A stretch of 64,000 nt of DNA from Mortierella sp. BCC40632. Its lineage: Eukaryota > Mortierellomycota > Mortierellomycetes > Mortierellales > Mortierellaceae. The position numbers and the translations under genes are program-made. Numbering within the stretch: the first letter of the stretch is position 1; every line of letters starts with the position of its first letter. Below are positions 12,247 to 24,624 of this stretch, piece after piece. The stretch spans positions 62,001 to 126,000 of the forward strand of contig WAEK01000013.1 in the NCBI GenBank assembly GCA_011634665.1, given 5' to 3'. Under the pieces are notes generated by a model. It saw only the letters and a program-made list of their open reading frames with translations, was not told the DNA's origin and did no database searches.

Positions 12247-13494
12247 ATGTTGCGATTCAACCCCTCTGAATCCATCAGTGACCATGCTATATTCCTTCCA
12301 ACCCATGTCATCGCTGCTTCGGTTAATGGTTCTTCATCCCCACCAGGATTGACAACCCCACGCATCTCTGTGCTAACCCTGGGCGAAGACAAGAATCGGA
12401 CTGGGGTCCCAACCTTTCAACAAAAGAAACTACTGCCATGCGTGTCCCAATGTACTCATGATCCCAAGATCTTGCTCTTTCGCAATATATCCTCCCAGGA
12501 TGATGCCCTGTATGTCTGCTCGTTCAAACTACTTCTTTCATACAACTCTCGCTGTCCCAACTGCTAAACAGGCATCTTTAACTAAAATAGTGCCCGTCCT
12601 CACCTATTCGTGTACGATGCCAAGCTAAGGCGCCTAGAGTGTCACGTAGTCTCACTCGACGCCTGCACCCTTATTGCGCAGGTTGATGTGGACCTCAGAC
12701 TGATCCAATGTAAATCGCCTGGTGAATATCCTTGCCCCTCGTGCCACGATTGCTTTTTCTCAGAACGCGTCTCTTAACGCAGTTCATTCTTTTATAGATC
12801 TAGCCCTTCTTCCTGGACCACAGCTGCTGATCCTTGCAGCACGAGAAGAACCAAACATGAGAACCGTGCTCGATGTCTTTGAGTGGACACCATACAAAAA
12901 GAAAATTCTCCGAGGTCGGTTGGCACAGACTCATGTTGCTGGGATAGTGAGCAGTCCAGAGGTGCCAGAATGGTGTCTTCTATGTTCGCATGGACCAGAA
13001 ACAGAAAGTGTCATGACCTCTCGCCAAGCTACATTGACAACAGATTCCCTTGCTACTGGATCAGCTCATTCGTATCCTACGCTCCAGTTGGTTCCTGACA
13101 TGTATCGCTCCAGCATTCAATACATTTTTATGGATCCTCGCCGATGTGGCACGAGCCATTCGTGGATTCAGATAGAGTCTAGAGAACTGATCCATATCGT
13201 CAATGGAGCTGTGCGATGGACTGTACCTTTGGCTAGTTCGGTCTATCGAATGTGAGATATATTTCGTGGCTACAGTAAGAACTGACGTACATGTCAGAAA
13301 CTCTATCGTTCTCATATTGACCACTGCATTTTCTATCGTTTCACTTTCAATAGCACAATTGCTGAACTCCAAGCGGGTCGACACTGCTCTCAGTTCTGTC
13401 TATTGGTCCAGACAGAAAGTGCAGAACGGATCTTTGACGCATCGACGGGAATGTCAATGACAGGTATGTCGTGACACTCTATCAGTTGCTGTAT

Positions 13495-13529
<35 letters not shown>

Positions 13530-14578
13530 GCAGTCTTTTAACTTTGTGTTATCCACTCAACTCTCCAATCTTTTGGTCTATGGCAGGATGGATTAACACG
13601 GCAGGACTAGCAGTCTTGGAAGATGCTCGCACAATCAGCCTCAGAGCAGCCCTAAGAAATCACCTTGGGGACAGACAAGCCATGCCCATTGAAACCCAAC
13701 CAATCCATGTCCCAGAACCCCAATCATCTAAACTGCCGTTGTCAACGACTTCCCCGGTCCAAAGAATTCAACGCGCACAGACAAATTTGGAGGATGCTCT
13801 AAAGGCAATTGGAGAACAGATCAGCAAAAAGCAAAAGAGGGGTACTAACATACAAAAGACCCTCAATAATAAGCATGGGGTTCTTAACAGTCTCTATGAA
13901 AGTCTGAACGGCCCTTTGCGCGATGTTCTTGCACCCTCTGCTCCTCAGTGGCCAGCCAAAGCCCCAGAGATACTTCAAGAATCTGTGATTTTTCAACGAA
14001 AGCAAGCCCGATACCGAGATAAGGTTGTCCAGAGGCTCATATGTATCACAGGAGGAGCTCAACAAATAGAGTTGCCAACAAATACTTCTGGAGAAGAGAA
14101 GTATCTGTCAGCGTGTTCCAAGAATGTCACTGAAAGAACACTGGAAATGTCACAACATCAAACTGGGCAGATCTTATCAGAATCTGGTGACTTGGTACTA
14201 TGGAGGAGCCTGAGAGTAAGGAATCTCTCTGAGATGCGAGTCTTCAAATTACGACTTTCACTTGGACATGATCAATCCGCATCCTGTGTGGTGCCATTTC
14301 TGGAGCCAGAGGAGAGTGCTCTTCTAGTTTCAGCAGCAGTCCTTGACCGATCCTTTCTCGACAGCTCTTTTGTCCCTGACAAAACTCAATTCGCTAACAG
14401 ACATTTTTCTGGACCAAGCTTGGTTCATATGAGTCGGTTTTCACACAGTCTACAGTCTCTGGATGATTGCTTGGCGACATCTGCAGCGCCTTCTTTTCTT
14501 TTCTCGGATCATACCCCATCCTCAATTCAATCGATCCTTCACCGTATCCTTCCAATGAAGGCGTGCTACTCGCAATGA
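12247..14578 (+). CDS. Unrecognised protein, beta-rich N-terminus then coiled coil
   Basis: Exons found: 12247-12509; 12591-12709, joined across an 81-nt intron that closes frame into LARPHLFVYDAKLRRLECHVV; and 12798 onward, after an 88-nt intron with a CTTAAC branch site. Coding continues to about 13240 (VRWTVPLASSVYR), through a short exon near 13304-13440, and in a large exon from about 13587 to the stop at 14576-14578. Joints between 13240 and 13590 are not resolved. The first half has alternating hydrophobic strands like a beta-propeller. Around 13770-13920 a heptad-like helical region (RIQRAQTNLEDALKAIGEQI) follows, then a beta-rich tail. This layout recalls FANCB/FAAP100-type scaffold proteins, but that is speculation with no diagnostic motif. 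A second frame (14556-14640) also looks coding, so the true C-terminus may lie further downstream. Confidence 0.55.
13501..13528. repeat. Poly-T run, 28 nt, inside an intron
   Basis: A homopolymer in the unresolved intronic stretch of the unrecognised gene, upstream of the large 3' exon. Confidence 0.9.
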
Positions 14579-14878
14579 ACAAACCTCTGGTACCTGCAGA
14601 GAAACAGAGCAGGGTTTTATTAGATATGACCCAACGACTGTGGCAGATTTTTTTTTCTTTTTTTTGACAAGTCTCTTCAGTCATGGACCACTTTAGCACC
14701 GATCATCTACTACAAATACGATCAAGCTCCAGTCTCTCCTGATCCTTTCTTGTTTTCAAATAAATACTTTGGCCTCAAAGGCTAGACAAACAGAACTCAG
14801 CTAGAAACAGTTCAACTGGCCTATCGCTTTGACGACCCACTTGTTAAAGAGAAAAAGCTTGTATTACATTTGATATAG

Positions 14879-16258
14879 TTATGAAATCACCCTGGAAGCT
14901 GCCTTACGTACTCTATTCATTACAGCCATGCCTTCGTTTTCTTCACTGATCCCTTCTACAAAGATGCAATCGACATTATGTCCGTCCAAGAATCGGAGTC
15001 CACGGAAGAGTTCACGAGCCACATCATCTGGCTTGGATCCTTGGCCGAGCGAAAACTCGATGATCCCATCATTTTCTCCATTCATCGTGGGATAGGTGGA
15101 CATATTCTCTGTCAATGTTAGTGTGGTGCGTAGAATTCCGAAACGTGATTTTCCATTGCTTCGAAGAGTTTGAATCTCACTTAGGATTCGATTGTACTGT
15201 GGTGAAGGTGTTGAGACCGAGGACGTTGGAGTAGTGTCCCCATTCTCAGATTGTAAAGAGGATCTAGCGTACTCTACAAGGACAACTTCAGCTTCTGGCG
15301 AATAGTGTCTGTACTTCATTCCTGGTGTGGTTGGGGCCTGTTCCAGCACTGCATCTGTGAAATGCTTCTTATACACTTGAACTCGCTCCATGCCTTGAAT
15401 GCGTTGAACCTGCTCATAGGTGACACCACCAGGCCGAAGGATAGCTGGAGGTGTTCTTAATCCGTCGATCACAGTTGATTCAATACCAAAACTGCACTGG
15501 CCACCATCTATCACCATGGGTATTTTTCCGGCAAGATCGTCCATAACATGTGAAGCAAGGGTGGGCGATGGCTTGCCAGAGGAGTTTGCTGAAGGCGCAG
15601 CAAGTGGTCGGTCGCAAATAGAAATCAGTGCGCGGGTAATAGGATGCGAAGGGAATCTGACGGCAACAGTCTCTTGGCCACAAGTAATCTCGTTAGGGAT
15701 GAGGTTTGACCGCGGGAAGAGCAGTGTTAGGGGTCCTGGCCAGAACTCTCGGATCAAATTATCGTAGACAGAAGGGATCTTGTTGTCTTTAAGCATCGAG
15801 CGCAGCATCCTCAACGATGATACATGGACGATAAGAGGGTTGTCCTGTGGTCTCTTCTTTGCCTCAAAGATCTTCTTTGCTGCAGTAGCGTCCAGAGCAT
15901 TGGCTGCAAGGCCATAAACTGTCTCCGTCGGCATGCCAATAACTTCACCAGACCGTAAGAGTTTGGATGCCATATCAAGGACTCTTGACGTATGTGGATC
16001 AGATACGGCAGGGATCGGGTCCTCAAGGTCTGCAGAAGGGTAAGAGATCGAGGCTGGATCAATAGTCTCCAAGAGAGTGCCGCCTGTTGCAGCAGCTGCG
16101 CCCGAGTGATCAGAGGCGACGGTGGCCACAGCATGATGGCCAGCCGCTGTGTACAACGTAGAGGACATGACAGGGCAGGCGAGCCGGGGGAAGAGCAACT
16201 GGGGTAGGTACCAAGGCAGAATGGTTGACGATAAATGGATGGAGCTGCGGCTGAACAT
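14879..16258 (-). CDS. SUA5: Threonylcarbamoyl-AMP synthase
   Basis: Makes threonylcarbamoyl-AMP from Thr, bicarbonate and ATP for t6A37 modification of ANN-decoding tRNAs. A single intronless exon ends ASRVIS-stop at 14879. The YrdC domain contains GEVIGMPTETVYGLAANAL, KRPQDNPLIVHV, FWPGPLTLLFPRSN, VAVRFPSHPITRALI and PLAAPSANSSGKPSPT. The C-terminal Sua5 domain follows a linker with TPGMKYRHYSPEAEVVLVE. There are two credible starts. The ATG at 16258 gives an arginine/serine/hydrophobic leader that could target mitochondria; the internal ATG at 16168 (MSSTLYTA) gives a cytosolic form. Dual localisation by alternative starts is known for this family, so both may be used. The still earlier ATG at 16306 reads through a poly-F tract from a poly-A run and is unlikely. 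Confidence 0.95.
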   Translation of the reverse strand: MFSRSSIHLSSTILPWYLPQLLFPRLACPVMSSTLYTAAGHHAVATVASDHSGAAAATGGTLLETIDPASISYPSADLEDPIPAVSDPHTSRVLDMASKLLRSGEVIGMPTETVYGLAANALDATAAKKIFEAKKRPQDNPLIVHVSSLRMLRSMLKDNKIPSVYDNLIREFWPGPLTLLFPRSNLIPNEITCGQETVAVRFPSHPITRALISICDRPLAAPSANSSGKPSPTLASHVMDDLAGKIPMVIDGGQCSFGIESTVIDGLRTPPAILRPGGVTYEQVQRIQGMERVQVYKKHFTDAVLEQAPTTPGMKYRHYSPEAEVVLVEYARSSLQSENGDTTPTSSVSTPSPQYNRILSEIQTLRSNGKSRFGILRTTLTLTENMSTYPTMNGENDGIIEFSLGQGSKPDDVARELFRGLRFLDGHNVDCIFVEGISEENEGMAVMNRVRKAASRVIS

Positions 16259-16475
16259 GCCCTTGATCAGGATGTTAAAAAGGAAAAAAAAAAAAAATCG
16301 ATCCAACTTGCCACCACTTGCATTAACGGTCTACGGCTGAGCCACCGACGCAATGAGAGGGGAGTTCATGGGAGACGCGTATGCGCTGGCATTCTTTAGT
16401 CATCAGTCCATTGGCGATTTTTTCCTTTCCATCCATCCCTTTTCCTTTCATTATCCCAGAAAAACGACCCATATA

Positions 16476-19400
16476 ATGTTCGACGGCAGCTTCAAGGCGA
16501 GACGTACCATTAACCTTGGCGGCAACAAGCAGCAAGTCGACAAACAGAGACTTCTCCGACAGGCCCAGGAAGAAAGGAGGCTGAGAGAAGCTGAAAGAGC
16601 CAGGCAGAAAGCTGCGGAGAATATCCAAGTATGAGTCAATCTCTTGGTCCAACACAACAGTGATATGCTATGACTCGATTGCTAACAATGTCGGCTTTTA
16701 TCCATATTCAGGCATGGTATCGAGGCCGCAGAGTTGCCACCAGCTTTAGACAAACGCTCCGTGATAGCTGGGATGTAGATATGAAGGCTTTGCAGCAGCT
16801 TGTTCAACAAACACAGTCAGGGCCCGCTTCCAAATCCAATATGACCCAGTTAGTACAAGACTTGGAGCTTGCCATCAGGAAATTTGTCATCTTTTTCCGT
16901 CGACATCTTGACCAGAAGCGACTTTTACAACTCTGTCAACTTTCGCTTCAGACTATACCCATTGCTACTTCCACTACTGCGAAAATCCATCTCATTGTTG
17001 CGCCCTATTACCACCAATCTGACATTACACCATGGTCACTACTTCTTGGAAGAATGCTATCAATTCTTTTAAACGACCTTGGAGAGTCAACAAAATGGTA
17101 CGAATATGAGCTTTGTTTAGTTGTCAGTCTATAAGCTCATGTGGCTACACGGAGTTCGTTCTCTTCCTGACGTCACTCCGATCTGGATTCTATTAGGAAT
17201 GAAGACGAGTCCACTTCAGCTTGGGCCTTGATGGACGTACTTACCCTTACTGAAACGTATACACCATGGAAAGATACGACTCATTCATCAATGATCACGG
17301 GACGTCTCCTAAAAAGCTTGTACGATGCAGATGCACTCTCACATGTTGCCAAGTTTCTTGGTCATATCGTAAGTCTTCAGACAGATACAATAAGCCAAAT
17401 TACTCTTCAAATGTAACCAAGTACTAATCAACTCCTGTGGTCCACATAGCCTTTCGGAGAAAATAGCCGACAGTCCATTTCGGCCTCGCTATTGTTATCG
17501 ATACGCATTTGTAAATCTGGAGATACGACAATCCAACAATCTAGTGTCATGGATCAGTTCACTTCCCATATCTTGACGGTCCCCCTTTTGCCCAACCGGA
17601 TGTCTATTGAGGCCTTGACGACATTTACTGCGCGACTCCCATTAGATGCGATCCTTTTACACCTATCGGCAAACTCATGCTCCATCGTGAGTGCACTTCC
17701 TGTCATCCAGACCAAGTCCCTGACAGCCAATATCATCGCCTTTGGTCATCAGCGTGTCGCCAAGTTTGGTCCGGCTGTCTCATTTGCTTATCTGCAAGTA
17801 CTTACCACCCTTCTTGGGATGATACCTCAAAGCCAAACAAATACTTTCGTCAGACGATTTGATGAGGATGACGAAGACATGGAGGATTACGAGTGGAAAT
17901 CAGGGGAAGTCGTTGAGTCATCTCAAAAGTCGCCAACTTCTACCTCTCCGACTACAGATCAAGACAAAAGAGTTATGAAATGGCTTTCGATTGCCTATGA
18001 TAGTAATCACCTGAATGATATCATCGGATCTTTAGAACTGTCAACACCAAGCTCGACGGCAGCAGCTCATGCCCCACTACTATCCGAGTCCATTGGGGCT
18101 ATCACACAGCTATTCTTGAATTTGATAACACTCTTCCCAGAGCATAAGATAAGTATCATGAACAACTTGATGTACTTCCGGTTCGGCAAGAAGCGAAGAC
18201 TATCCACCTCTAGCACCGATCCCAACGTCAGCAACCAAGGGAAGTTTTTTGGAGCATCTATTATCAAAGTCTTCTTGGAAGCTTTCACTTCTACAGAGCT
18301 TCACACCCAACTTCTCAAAACATCACAAAAGGACTCTCTCTCAACTATGCAGCTGTTCCAGGATCCAAGCCATTCTAAGGCTTGGGCACTTTTGGCATTT
18401 ATATCTGAGCTATATTGCCAGATCCTTGTAACGATGGGTGATGATGAGTTCCACGATGAGGCTCGGAATCCAATCAGCATTTCCAACGTCGTCATTCTCT
18501 CGTCCATTGTCAAGGTATTCTGAAGTCAGCTGTTTGATTTTCATGTTGCTGCTACTCGATGACTTTCGACTAAACAACAACATGACCCAATTGCTCATTA
18601 GGAAGTCTCCTTTGTACTATGGTGGAACGACAATGCCCTCGATATTGGGTCTACAATCTCGGGATCAAAAAACCTTAGCATTGGTTATTTCAGAGATATA
18701 CTGACCAAGTTAACACGTCAGCTTCATGCGAGAGAGTAAGTTGATATCCCTGCTCGATTTATTATCAAATGATTGATGCTGTTCTTATGCAGACACTAAC
18801 TACTCTGTTTATCCAGCTCTCGGAGACCGTTCTGTCCAAAGGACCATTGGCTACTCTCAAGGCCTTTGGATGTAAACTCTTTTAAACGAGCAGTCATTCA
18901 GGACGAGCAACGCATTAGTCATGATGAACCCGACACAGCTGATGATGAGGACATTTCGACACAGAGCCCGAGTCACATCAATAGAAGGTCCTTCATCAAC
19001 CGACACAAGAAGAGCACCCAACTAGCGCGTCTTAGCCCTCGACTCGGAGTGTTAAACAACATACCGTTCGTTATTCGGTTTGAGGATCGTGTTGCTATCT
19101 TCAGAGAGTTTGTAAACTCTGACCGACAGCGTAACTCGGCCATGTCTATGTCCGGATTTCAACCCGGAGCCTCTGGTCATGCACAGATTCGACGTGGATC
19201 TGTTTTCGAAGACGGCTTTGACCAGCTTAACCATTTAGGTATGGGAAGTGTCTTTTGTGGCAACTTAGTCATGGTCAAATGCTCTGCCTGCTAACCGCCT
19301 TTATTCAAATTCAAATTCAAATTCAAAATAATATGTCATCACATATAGGACCCAAACTCAAGGGAAGAATTGCTATCAGCTTTGTTGACCAGTATGGTAT

Positions 19401-20450
19401 ACAGGAGGCGGGTATTGATGGTGGAGGCGTGTTCAAGGAATTCCTAACATCACTTGTCTTGCAAGCTTTCGACACCAACTATGGTCTCTTTTTGAACACA
19501 TCGGACCAACTCCTCTATCCTAACCCACATCAATATGCAAGGGAAAGCACTCAATTGAAATTGTACGAATTCTTGGGACGTATTCTTGGAAAGGCACTTT
19601 ATGAAGGCATTTTGATTGATGCTGCATTTGCTGGATTCTTTTTGAGCAAATGTCTTGGCCAAGCCAATTACCTTGATGATCTACCTTCTTTGGACCCAGA
19701 ACTCTATCGGGGTTTGATGTTCCTTAAGAATTATGAAGGAAATGTTGAGGATCTTTCTCTCTATTTTACGGTGGACGATGAAGGTAATTTTTTTTCTTTT
19801 CTTTCTGTTGCTCTATTCTGATGTAACACAGTGGGTAAATGTCTGACTGAAACTGTTTTTTTTTTCTTATCTATCCAGAAATGGGATCCACTGTTACTCG
19901 TGAGCTCATCCCTGGTGGGAGCAACGTCCTTGTTACGCGTGAAAACAGGATCCGATACATCTACCTTACAGCACATTACCGCTTGAACACTCAGATTGAT
20001 CGACAGTGTAAAGCATTCTTCCACGGTCTCTCAGATTTGATTGACTCGAAATGGCTTTGGATGTTTAACCAACAGGAACTCCAAGTAATGCTTGGAGGAG
20101 CGCAGACAGCGATTTCGTTAACGGACCTCGCCAATAATGTTGTCTATTCCAATTTTGAACCCACAGACCCGACGATCGAACACTTTTGGTCCGTTGTACA
20201 CGAAATGTGTGAGGAGGATCGCCGACTCTTGGTCAAATTTGTTACCTCTTGTGCTCGGCCACCACTGTTGGGCTTTGCAGAATTGAATCCAAAGCTTTGC
20301 ATTCGCAATGCTGGGCAAGAAGAGGATCGTTTACCTACTAGCAGCACATGTATGAATCTTCTCAAACTACCAGCATTTACAAGCCGTCAGCGACTCAAGG
20401 AGAAGCTACTCTATGCCATCCATTCTGAAGCTGGATTCGATCTCTCATAG
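16476..20450 (+). CDS. HUL5: HECT-type E3 ubiquitin ligase, Hul5/UBE3C family
   Basis: Proteasome-associated ubiquitin chain-extending ligase. It starts at 16476 with MFDGSFKARRTINLGG, the conserved UBE3C N-terminus, followed by a charged helix (QAQEERRLREAERARQKAAE) and an IQ-like motif, ENIQ joined to AWYRGRRVA across the first intron. A long helical region spans 16712-18520 in several exons and a charged linker lies at 18900-19000. The HECT domain begins near 19040 (LNNIPFVIRFEDRVAIF), with KGRIAISFVDQYGIQEAGID near 19360 and LGRILGKALYEGI near 19580. The catalytic cysteine lies in SSTCMNLLKLPAF (codon 20349-20351). The protein ends normally at 20450. An intron at about 19240-19349 carries an (ATTCAA)n repeat. 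An AATAAA-like signal (GAATAAAT) follows near 20486. No disruption was seen. Confidence 0.95.
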
Positions 20451-21444
20451 TCAGGAGAATAGAGTATCCTTTCGTCTGTTTTGAGAATAAATCTTTTCCA
20501 AATTTGTAAAAAAAAAATTGAAATTTTTGATAGTCGAAGGATTAAGAAGAAAAATATATATATAAATCATGTTGTTACTTTGTACTATCTGTTATAGACT
20601 AACACTTTGCCCGTGGCGATGCCCAGGGTCCGAGTGAGCCCAGGGTCCGACATCTGGGACTTCGTGGGATCAAGGTGGTCTTTTAGTCGTTAAAAACGGA
20701 TGAGAAATGGCCGAGAAATGTGCAAATGAAAAGTGTATGCCACATATATTTTTGCCAAACTTACTTTATCGCCAGCTCCCGTTGGGTCAATTGCTTTGGA
20801 TCTGTAGTTGACAGGTCTGTCATTGCAGCATCGACTATTTTCTGCACCCAATTGTTGCTTGATATATGGTGGCAATTCCAACATATTAATCTTCTGGGGA
20901 ACACTACGGCGCGTAAGTTGTGTCAACCAACACAAAAGAGTCATAAGATATTCATCGAATGCTATATCAAGACGCAACCGTTTAAACCCCGTAGATCTTC
21001 CCTCCCGTGTTCCTCCTTCCCACTTCCTCCCCCTACTTCCACTCCTTCACAACTGTCACTACTTCCACTGTCACTACCGCCACTACCACTACCACTACAA
21101 CCGCCACTGCCGCCTCTTCCTCAACCACATCCACCATCCTCCCTCCCAAACCACTGCCATCCCACCCTTTCCAATACATCTAATATTCCTTCCCCTGTCG
21201 TTTCGGGGAGTGAGCATGCTCACCTTGCCACCACCACACCTTCCCAACAGCCCCAATTCCCACCCTACCCGCCTTATATCGCTGATAAAAGTACAGAAAA
21301 AAATAAAAAGCGCACATGTAGCCTGAATCGAGTAGAGTTTAGTAGTTAATAGCGTGTAGCGTAGATCATTGGGCGAGTAGCATGTAACATTTAGATAGTG
21401 TAGAAATCTACAGAAGCTGCCCGGGTCTCGGCAATTATGGGTTA
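20451..21444. other. Intergenic with a C/A-rich low-complexity tract
   Basis: Downstream of HUL5 there is an AT-rich 3' flank. From about 21000 to 21250 the sequence is a degenerate CCA/CAC-rich tract (Pro/His/Thr-rich in all frames), so open frames here are compositional. A minus-strand frame near 20700-20970 contains KAIDPTGAGDK, resembling the PfkB signature, but the rest of that frame has no sugar-kinase features. Confidence 0.4.
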
Positions 21445-23416
21445 CTAGCGGCAAATGCCCAGTCCGTGCGATTCGAGATTCTTAATGGTGGCCGCATTCA
21501 GACGGACGGACTTGTTGTGCTGTCTCTTGCATGTCGAATCGGTAACCACTGGCTTGGACTCGAAAATGGCTACTTCCCCTGGTCAAACACCGTCCACCAT
21601 GACACGTAGTGTTTGGTCCACCTTGCGAGCCATTCTGGTAGTATTAGTAGTACTCGACTTGATCCCAAATTCCTGTTCCGTTAGTTGTCGATAGTACTTC
21701 GATGCCTCAGAACCCAGCTCTCCACTGTGAGCAAACAGAAAGAACATCGACGAGTGAATTACTTAGGACCGCATTCAGCAAGGGCCTCGAAAACAAAATT
21801 CATAAACCTTACGGGATAACACGTAGACCGCCTGAGGCAAGCAAGGTGTTGAAAATGGAGCTCCAGGCAGAGACATACACATGTTCGGAAATAGGGCGCT
21901 CGAATTGACTGTGCTCCAACCATAGTAAGATCTGATTCAGCAGCTTGAGAACAACGTATTGCTCTTGATCTTCTTTGTTGCGTCTCAATTTAGTTGCATC
22001 CGCTGCAAGCTTTGTGTACACGAAACTTTGCAGACTTGATATCGACATGGCATAAGCTGCATCACTATCATGATAAAGAGCGTTAATAAGGTCCACCGAA
22101 AGCTGGGTGAGCGCCTGAGAGTTGTACAGAATACAATCATGCAAGCTTTCCTGGGCTATTTGTCCCGACAAACGTAGTCCAGGTCCTGATTCGGTAACAG
22201 TATTAATAATGCCGGATACAAGAACACTATATAAAAGTGGCGTGAGGGCAGTGTTTCGTCTAAAGAGGGAGATTGACAAAAAAGAATGAATCGATGACTT
22301 ATTCTCCATTTCAGATATTTTTGTTTTTTCCATTCTTATTTTCGAGGATTATGCACAGTCCGTTGCACGGGGCTACTGCGAAGGGGCATGTTATTCTACA
22401 AATAAGCAACGCTAAATGAGGTCAAAAACATCTGAAATGGAGAATACAATACTTCCTTGTTTCTCGTTGGATCTCTAGCTTTGCCTAGGAGGTCTAAAGA
22501 CTTCTCAAACATCTGCTTATGGTTTACTGATATATCCGTTGGCACCGAAGGTAACATCGCCGGCCTGCTATGCAGCTAAGTAAATTGCGAGCATGTCAGC
22601 ATACCACATGATGAAAAAAAAGTCGATTTTCATACTCGTAATCATGCCATAGCCATTACCACATCGTAGATATACCGTATTATTTCATAAAACGGTGACG
22701 ATTGGGCAGGAGTCCATTCCATAATCTCCTCAAGTATCGCAGACTTGACAATATCGTCATCCTATTCATCCCTCTTCTGGAGATTCCGCACCTCCGATGC
22801 TGGTGACTTGGACGAGGAGGGACCGCGATTCCCGCACGTCGTACTGCTTGAAGCACCGGTAGTCGCTATTGGAGACGATAAAATAATAAACATAATTTAG
22901 CAAATAGTAACAAAAGTGAAAATACACGATGATGCTGGCATTACACACTGTGACCACCAAAATTATTTCAAGGATTTGTGTACGTTGAGATAAATCCTCC
23001 GTGGAACAAGGCGGCAAACTGGGTTCAGTTCCATTCTCTTAATTCTTGAAGTGCTCTCGGTAGATGATCTTTGACTGTCGGTAGCCAACTTCCATAGAAT
23101 CGGTGGCAGTCTGATTGGCAAAATTACCCGACTTGGCAAAAGTAGCACGCCTCGACCAGAAGACTTCAGGGTGGTTGGCATTAAATGTATTGAAATTCTC
23201 CAGTAGTCGCCGGCGGCGAGGTTTCGGGTGTCTGGGATTGTTGTCGAGCTTCAGGAAATCTCTCTCTGTTGTACAACTGTCAGAGTAGCTGAATCTTATC
23301 GCGAAAGACTTGATGGAGACGTACTCAGTGTCAGACTCATCCAACGCCCACCCGATATGATCTGGACGCTCCATTGGGTGATGCACGTCTATTCGCCTCA
23401 CATTAGTAACATACAA
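21445..23416 (-). pseudogene. Broken nuclease-like gene (PD-(D/E)XK-type motif), unknown role
   Basis: A multi-exon minus-strand gene. Exon candidates: 23039-23416 (charged, DFLKLDNNPRHPKPRRRR); about 22766-23017; 22560-22760 (DDDIVKSAILEEIMEWTPAQ and MFEKSLDLLGKARDPTRN); 21809-22333 (SGIINTVTESGPGLRLSGQI to SSIFNTLLASGGLRVIP). An intron with donor GTAAGG and acceptor TCACAG restores GLRVIPGELGSEASKYY. The C-terminal exon has MARKVDQTLRV then GEVAIFESKP, an Asp...Glu-x-Lys pair like PD-(D/E)XK nucleases, then NKSVRLNAA and a stop at 21445-21447. A TGA (21583-21585) lies in frame just before GEVAIFESK, removing the ExK lysine region. I recall similar proteins as an expanded family in Mortierella-type fungi, often near mobile DNA. 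The nuclease reading is inference. Confidence 0.5.
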
Positions 23417-24295
23417 CAGAGAGCCAAAGAAATTAGTGTAAGATAATTATGATGACACAATAGCGCTAGTTTTTGGCTACATCAGGTGTCAAAAATCCCA
23501 GGGCACAAGGGGTTGGCTGGGCCTAATGACATCTGACCACCAGACCGCATCCCAGCTGCACGAGCGACCCAACGTGCTTGTAAATCGCAAGTGTCGAGAA
23601 GGCAATGCATTGGCATGATGTTGTTGTAAAGCATCGGAAACAAATGGCATGTTCAGAAACACTACCTGAAGACTGAGAGTGATAGGGAGAGATAAGGGAG
23701 AGAGAGATAGCAAGGAGAGCAAGGAAGTAAAGCCAATGACGAGGATAATGAGTAAGAAATGGTGGAGTGATGGGGTAAAGAGAGAAGTAGGACGCACCGT
23801 AAAGCCGCAAATTGGCCTCGGCCACCACTGTCCCACGCATCGTCTTTGCCACCAATTCTCATCCCCTCCTAGGATATTCGCACTCTTTGGTATCTTCCAG
23901 ACAAAGAGAGTGCAACTCCAGATTGAGAGAATGCAACTCCAAACGCTCTTTCGTATTGCTAGAGTAGATGGATCAGTTGCCTGAGAAAATTTTGTTCATT
24001 CTCCGACTACAAACCTTCGAATGCTGTCGTCTATCCTCTTTTCACAAGGATCGTCTTGGATATTTTGATTCCCATCCTACGCCATCGCATGACAAGTGCT
24101 TCAGAACCACAACCAGTCTATCCTAACCATTTTGAGAAATAATCTTTTTGACACTAAGAGGAGCAAAATATATATTTATATATAAAAATTGATCAACAAC
24201 GCCACCAATCTTGGCTCCTTCAGTTTTCCTTATTTAAAGCGAGGTTTTTTACTCTCTCGCATGGCTGTCGTTTCTTAACCCAACCACAGTTCATC

Positions 24296-24331
<36 letters not shown>

Positions 24332-24376
24332 TTTTTTTTTTTCTCTCTCTCCTTTCTCATTTCACAAGCTCAAGCA
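23417..24376. other. Intergenic with dinucleotide repeats
   Basis: The stretch 23670-23780 is GA-rich. At 24298-24329 there is a (CA)n tract, then poly-T and CT-rich sequence running up to the GST start at 24377, which is the usual 5' leader style in this window. No gene is supported. Confidence 0.5.
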
Positions 24377-24589
24377 ATGACTCTTCCATCCGATCGCGCA
24401 AGAATATCCTTTCAGACAGAGGGTTCATCGTTGGAGACTTCCAAGGAGCTTGCATCGTTGAACGGCGTGACATTCACGCTTGTCTACTGGGATCTTGCTT
24501 CGGTTGGTTCCACCGCAAGGGACCTGTTGGTCTTAGGAAACGTGAAATGGGAGAACGATAACCCAACCGTAATTCCTTCTTTTTTTCTT

Positions 24590-24624
<35 letters not shown>

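Noticed and set aside
20690..20977. Minus frame with DPTGAGD, resembling the PfkB sugar kinase signature
   Set aside because: Only one short motif matches; the rest lacks PfkB features and frame length is too small.
23489..23862. Minus-strand Leu/Ser-rich frames that look membrane-like
   Set aside because: They cover a GA/CT-rich stretch and overlap each other in three frames; no start, splice or motif evidence.
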